A DNA stretch of 5,743 nucleotides. It comes from Pseudomonadota bacterium (GTDB taxonomy: Bacteria > Pseudomonadota > Gammaproteobacteria > JAKAQQ01). The first letter of the stretch is position 1. The number at the start of each line of letters is the position of its first letter. The translations under genes were made by a program, and so were the position numbers. The stretch is from NCBI GenBank assembly GCA_021828425.1, contig JAKARN010000110.1, positions 1 through 5,743 on the forward strand. The letters are read 5' to 3'. The notes beneath the pieces are model-generated. The model ran no database searches, was not told where the DNA came from, and saw only the letters and a program-made list of their open reading frames with translations. Positions 1-5,743 of this stretch are shown in pieces.

Positions 1-2406
<2,406 letters not shown>

Positions 2407-2428
<22 letters not shown>

Positions 2429-3540
2429 TTGTATCACGCTTCCAGCCGGACCCCTCCGGCGGTGCGGTTCCGGTGACCCTCGGAGTCTTTGGTCATACCG
2501 GGCAGGTTGGCCGGGTCTTGATCCAGATGCTCACGGCACCCACTCCTGGAACTAATCCCCCGAAATGGGTGTTCGGATTCCTGGCCAACCGGCGTAATAT
2601 CCTCTGGCCCGCCGAGGACACCACATTTCCTGAAAACCGCCAAGGTGATGACTTTATTTTCATCCTGGAGCGTTTCCTGCGAACCCCAGGACCCAAAATT
2701 CTGATCGACTGCACGGCCGATGAATCGCTGCCAAAGCTTTACCCGTACCTTCTCGCCCGCGACATTCCGGTCGTCACACCGAACAAGCACGCGTTCAGTG
2801 GGCCCCAGTCTTTCTACAACGAGCTGAAACGTCAGAATGGGAGCCTTGGGATCTGCCACTATGAAACCACGGTCGGTGCGGCACTGCCCATCTTGTCGAC
2901 AATCCGGGCACTCCGCGAGAGTGGTGATCGGATCCGGAAGTTCGAGGCAGCCCTATCGGGAACCTGGTCGTATATTCTCCATCAACTCCATCAAGGCCTA
3001 CCGTTCGCGCAAACAGTCCGTCGGGCCCGGGATCTGGGAATGACCGAGCCGCATCCCCAAGCAGATCTCGCCGGGATGGATCTCCATCGCAAGACACTCA
3101 TTCTTATGCGGGAAGCGGGGTACCAGATTGAACCGGACGACGTGCCGCTACCCCGTTGGATTCCAGGTGTGACGTTCAGACCAGGGCTTGACCGGGAGCT
3201 CTTTTTAAATGATCTTGTAAGACAGGATCCACTCTGGTCTGCGGCCATCCAAGAGACCCGAAAACGGAGGGAGAAACTGGTTCTCCTGATCCGGTTTGAC
3301 GACCACCAAGGCGCGACGCTCGGTCTCGTTTCCCTACCAGCGGGAAATGCCTTTGCCGAACTGAGACCCGCAGAAAACCGATTGGAAATCTGGACCGATC
3401 GCTACCACAGCATTCCGCTTTCAATCGCCGGCCCGGGGGCAGGAGCTGAAATCACAGCCTTTGGCCTCTTCCAGGAATTGTTGCGAGTCATTGCCCGGAT
3501 CCATCAAGTCCATCGCGATCTGTCCTCCTGCGCACCGTGA
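2407..3540 (+). CDS. hom: Homoserine dehydrogenase, stand-alone ThrA-type, without aspartokinase or ACT domain
   Basis: This enzyme reduces L-aspartate 4-semialdehyde to L-homoserine with NAD(P)H, supplying MetX. From ATG 2407 it has 377 residues. The Rossmann motif is GVFGHTGQVG (26-35), followed by DCTADE (101-106) and VVTPNK, whose Lys127 matches an active-site lysine. YETTVGAALPI (152-162) and the substrate-domain LSGTWSYI (183-190) follow. TEPHPQADLAGMDLHRK holds Glu214, Asp225 and Lys229, matching catalytic residues Glu208, Asp219 and Lys223 of the yeast enzyme. GPGAGAEITAFG (342-353) closes the cofactor domain. The pattern resembles the C-terminal half of bifunctional ThrA/MetL more than ordinary Hom, but no aspartokinase precedes it and no ACT domain follows it, so feedback control through those domains is absent. 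The start is uncertain: the frame stays open to a GTG at 2344, adding 21 unconserved-looking residues. ATG 2407 has a weak GGA nine bases upstream and overlaps metX by 22 bases. Paired arginines after the second strand (ANRRN, 60-64) may favour NADPH; this is inference. Confidence 0.9.
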
Positions 3541-3584
3541 AAAGCCGGCCTACCAATCCCGGGTGGCGATGTCGTCGAGGCCAC
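3541..3584. other. Convergent intergenic gap between hom and nrdJb
   Basis: These 44 bases separate the hom stop (3538-3540) from the nrdJb stop codon (3585-3587 on the minus strand). They contain a short CCCGGG palindrome and a loose GGCCT/AGGCC inverted pair about 29 bases apart. There is no stable stem followed by a T-run on either strand, so no intrinsic terminator can be supported. Transcription from each side may read into the other block or end by a factor-dependent mechanism. Confidence 0.6.
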
Positions 3585-4343
3585 TCATTGACACTTGGAG
3601 TCCCCACAGTTCAGACAGGTCATACAGCCATCCATCATCACGACTGCAGCCGTACTGCACTTCGTGCACAGCTGGGCTCCCACGGGAAAATTAGACTGGG
3701 CAAAGGCGTCCTGCTGCTGGCGGGCGGCCTCGAACTCGGCGCGCTTTTCCGCAATCAATCTCTGTTGGGCTTCATCGGGCTCTTCCTTCCGCATGAGGCC
3801 GATACTCACCAGATGTTTCTCGATGACGTCGCCAATCTCTGCGATGAGCGAAGGCATGAACCGACCGCCGGGTTTCCAATATCCCCCACGGGGATCAAAA
3901 ACCGCCTTGAGTTCCTCGACCATAAAGGTCACATCGCCCCCCTTTCTAAATACGGCACTGATGATCCGTGTCAACGCCACAATCCACTGGTAGTGATCCA
4001 GGTTCTTGGAATTGATGAAAATCTCGAATGGACGACGTTGCTCGTAGGGAGTACCCTCGTTGAGCACGATGTCATTGATTGTGATGTACATCGCGTGATC
4101 AGAGACCGGGGTCTTGACCTTGTAGGTTGAGCCCAGCAGCAGATCCGGGCGCTCGAGCTTCTCATGCATCCGGATCACTTCTCCCTTGGGTCGCCGTTCG
4201 GGGATATGCCCCTCACTGGGCCTGGCTGGCGCGTTGGCTATCTCGGGCATGGCTCCGTGGTTTCGGCCGGTCGAGACTTGGGAGCCCTCTTCCGGCTTTT
4301 GCACCGCGTACTGGGTGATCTTTTTTTCAATCTTGATTGTCAT
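3585..4343 (-). CDS. nrdJb: Class II ribonucleotide reductase, small C-terminal subunit NrdJb (TSCPD-type domain)
   Basis: This 252-residue protein is the detached C-terminal part of adenosylcobalamin-dependent ribonucleotide reductase and should pair with NrdJa. Residues 1-65 are charged and Pro-rich, probably a flexible linker. Residues about 70-150 form the TSCPD-type domain, with GSTYKVKTP, YITINDIV, RRPFEIFINSKN, ALTRIISAVFRKGGDV and ELKAVFDPRGGYW, closely like Pseudomonas NrdJb as I recall it. Residues about 186-216 are a strongly charged, coiled-coil-prone helix. The tail has six cysteines (226, 229, 240, 243, 246, 251) arranged CxxC-x10-CxxC-xx-C-x4-C and ends GDSKCQ. Such tails contain the pair that re-reduces the active-site disulfide, with the others possibly binding zinc. 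I chose ATG 4343 because a GGCGA element lies about eight bases upstream. ATG 4349 would add two residues but sits too close to that element. The frame is open further upstream to 4499, but there it overlaps nrdJa and shows no family sequence. Confidence 0.88.
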   Translation of the reverse strand: MTIKIEKKITQYAVQKPEEGSQVSTGRNHGAMPEIANAPARPSEGHIPERRPKGEVIRMHEKLERPDLLLGSTYKVKTPVSDHAMYITINDIVLNEGTPYEQRRPFEIFINSKNLDHYQWIVALTRIISAVFRKGGDVTFMVEELKAVFDPRGGYWKPGGRFMPSLIAEIGDVIEKHLVSIGLMRKEEPDEAQQRLIAEKRAEFEAARQQQDAFAQSNFPVGAQLCTKCSTAAVVMMDGCMTCLNCGDSKCQ

Positions 4344-4380
4344 GAGCATTTCGCCATCAGAATGGGTTGCGTTTGGGGAT
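4344..4380 (-). other. nrdJa-nrdJb junction with weak ribosome binding site
   Basis: Thirty-seven bases separate the nrdJa TGA (4383-4381) from the preferred nrdJb ATG at 4343. The spacer has no promoter-like or terminator-like structure, so the genes are most likely co-transcribed. A GGCGA element just before the tandem ATGs (4349 and 4343) is the only ribosome-site candidate and is weak. Translation of nrdJb may depend on ribosomes finishing nrdJa. Confidence 0.55.
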
Positions 4381-5743
4381 TCAGAAACGTCCGTAGTAGC
4401 CTTCCTTGAGTGCATCATAAAGGTTAGCGGCCGTGTGGATCTCGCCGTCGTACTCGATTTCCTCGTCACCACGGGCCTCAACGACCGTGCCATCCTCAAG
4501 TGTAAAACGGTATCGGGTATTTTTGAGGTCCTGCTCCTTGACTAGAACACCCTGAAATGCCTCGGGGTTGAACCGAAATGTCGTACAGCCTTTGAGCCCC
4601 TCTTCGTATGCATACAGGTAGATATCTTTGAACTGATCGTAGGGATAGTCAGTCGGCACGTTGGCAGTTTTTGAAATCGAGGAGTCAATCCATTTCTGTG
4701 CGGCCGCCTGGATATCGACATGCTCGCGCGGTGTAATGTGTTCCGCGGTCACAAAATATCCGGGCAGACCCTGTTCTGGCCGGTCCGACCCCGGAGCGGC
4801 ATGGGGATTGACAAGGGTCCGGTAGGCCAGAAGCTCAAAGGAATAGACTTCGATCTTTTCCTTGCTTTTCTTTCCTTCCCGGATCACATTCCGGAAGTAG
4901 GAATGGGCAAAGGAGGGCTCGATTCCATTGGACGCATTATTTGCGAGCGCCAGGGAAATGGTTCCCGTGGGCGCAATCGAGGTGTGGTGGGTGAACCGGG
5001 CACCGGTCTGGGCCAATGCTGCAACCAGGTCCGGCGCCACTTGCGCCACTCGCTGCATATAACGGCTATAGCGGGCATGGAGTTCCCGCCCGGGGATCCG
5101 GTCGCCCACTTTCCAGCCATCGGCAGCCATTTCCGGCCGTTTTCGCAGCACTTCCTCGGTAACGGGAAACTCTTCCGTCATGATTGGAGCCGGTCCTTTT
5201 TCACGTGCCAGATCCAGCGCTTCCTCCCACCCCGCAATGGCCATCTCGCGTGAAACCTTTTCCGTAAAACGGACGGACTCCGGTGATCCGTAGCGGAGGC
5301 CCATCATGGTGAGAGCCGAGCCGAGCCCCAGATATCCCATGCCGTGACGCCGCTTGCGCTGAATTTCATCCTGTTGATGTTCAAGTGGCAATCCATTGAT
5401 CTCAACCACATCATCCAGCATCCGGGTGAACACTTTAACCACCTCCCGGTACTCCTCCCAGTCAAATCGAGCCGCGGGAGTGAAAGGCTCCTGGACAAAA
5501 CGGGTCAGGTTGACCGACCCGAGCAGACAGGAGCCATACGGTGGGAGGGGCTGCTCGCCGCAAGGATTGGTAGCGCGAATGTTCTCGCACCACCAGTTGT
5601 TGTTCATCTCATTGACTTTATCGATCAGCACAAAACCCGGCTCCGCAAAATCGTAGGTCGAAGTCATGATGAGGTCCCAGAGCCGCCGCGCATGGATTCG
5701 CTTGTAAACCTTGCAGGCCACCAAACCGCACTCGTTTCGGACA
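4381..5743 (-). CDS. nrdJa: Adenosylcobalamin-dependent ribonucleoside-diphosphate reductase, catalytic subunit NrdJa, 5' partial
   Basis: This is the catalytic subunit of class II ribonucleotide reductase, which reduces ribonucleotides to deoxyribonucleotides using a thiyl radical generated from coenzyme B12, with no need for oxygen. The last 453 residues are visible. The frame runs off the window edge, so the N-terminal part is missing, including the partner redox cysteine. The active site is NPCGEQ, with Asn59, the radical Cys61 (bases 5562-5560) and Glu63. Cys72, in [13 protein letters not shown], is eleven residues later, the spacing of the redox cysteine Cys333 from radical Cys322 in Thermotoga NrdJ. 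Further conserved blocks are [14 protein letters not shown] (131-144), the phosphate-binding [10 protein letters not shown] (257-266), [14 protein letters not shown] and [14 protein letters not shown] short domain with [14 protein letters not shown] follows, and the protein ends EGYYGRF and TGA with no cysteine tail. That tail is encoded by nrdJb downstream. The TTG at base 5724 is not a start, since conserved RNECG precedes it. Confidence 0.95.
   Translation of the reverse strand, partial: VRNECGLVACKVYKRIHARRLWDLIMTSTYDFAEPGFVLIDKVNEMNNNWWCENIRATNPCGEQPLPPYGSCLLGSVNLTRFVQEPFTPAARFDWEEYREVVKVFTRMLDDVVEINGLPLEHQQDEIQRKRRHGMGYLGLGSALTMMGLRYGSPESVRFTEKVSREMAIAGWEEALDLAREKGPAPIMTEEFPVTEEVLRKRPEMAADGWKVGDRIPGRELHARYSRYMQRVAQVAPDLVAALAQTGARFTHHTSIAPTGTISLALANNASNGIEPSFAHSYFRNVIREGKKSKEKIEVYSFELLAYRTLVNPHAAPGSDRPEQGLPGYFVTAEHITPREHVDIQAAAQKWIDSSISKTANVPTDYPYDQFKDIYLYAYEEGLKGCTTFRFNPEAFQGVLVKEQDLKNTRYRFTLEDGTVVEARGDEEIEYDGEIHTAANLYDALKEGYYGRF

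Noticed and set aside
4321..4327. A run of seven T on the plus strand as a possible intrinsic terminator.
   Set aside because: It lies inside nrdJb, where it encodes the Glu-Lys-Lys of IEKKI on the minus strand, and no stem precedes it on the plus strand.
4381..4383. nrdJ as a frameshifted pseudogene.
   Set aside because: Both parts are full of conserved motifs, have no other stops, and break at a domain boundary as in the known two-subunit form. A sequencing indel cannot be fully excluded.
4344..4499. nrdJb starting at ATG 4499.
   Set aside because: The extra residues match no family sequence and come from DNA that encodes the conserved NrdJa C-terminus in another frame.

Overview
This is a protein-dense bacterial chromosomal window, visibly GC-rich (my estimate is in the high fifties percent). 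It holds five genes in two convergent blocks, and no stretch over 50 bases lacks a gene. There is no sign of mobile elements, CRISPR, tRNA or rRNA. The split class II ribonucleotide reductase (NrdJa plus NrdJb, an arrangement known from Pseudomonas aeruginosa) and the stand-alone ThrA-type homoserine dehydrogenase beside methionine genes (recalling an arrangement in Xanthomonadales) suggest a Gram-negative bacterium, perhaps a gammaproteobacterium. No taxonomic marker is present, so this is a weak inference. The reductase implies that the cell makes or imports vitamin B12.

Left block, plus strand, 1-3540: metY, metX and hom form a tightly packed operon. metY (O-acetylhomoserine sulfhydrylase) lacks only its first few codons at the window edge. 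Its stop overlaps the metX start (ATGA), and metX (homoserine O-acyltransferase) overlaps the hom start by about 22 bases. Together they cover homoserine to homocysteine: Hom reduces aspartate semialdehyde to homoserine, MetX activates the hydroxyl (probably as O-acetylhomoserine), and MetY exchanges the acyl group for sulfide. This is the direct-sulfhydrylation route to methionine, which bypasses cystathionine. Any promoter or methionine-responsive leader lies upstream of the window.

Right block, minus strand, 5743-3585: nrdJa (3' part) is followed after 37 bases, in a different frame, by nrdJb. NrdJa carries the radical-active-site motif and the substrate-binding barrel. NrdJb carries a TSCPD-type domain, a charged helix and a six-cysteine tail that should shuttle reducing equivalents. 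Together they reconstitute an adenosylcobalamin-dependent ribonucleotide reductase for dNTP synthesis without an oxygen requirement.

The blocks meet tail to tail across 44 bases (3541-3584) with no recognisable intrinsic terminator. Nothing here looks like an entirely new system. The most noteworthy points are the two-gene split of NrdJ and the compact methionine operon with an unfused homoserine dehydrogenase lacking an ACT domain.
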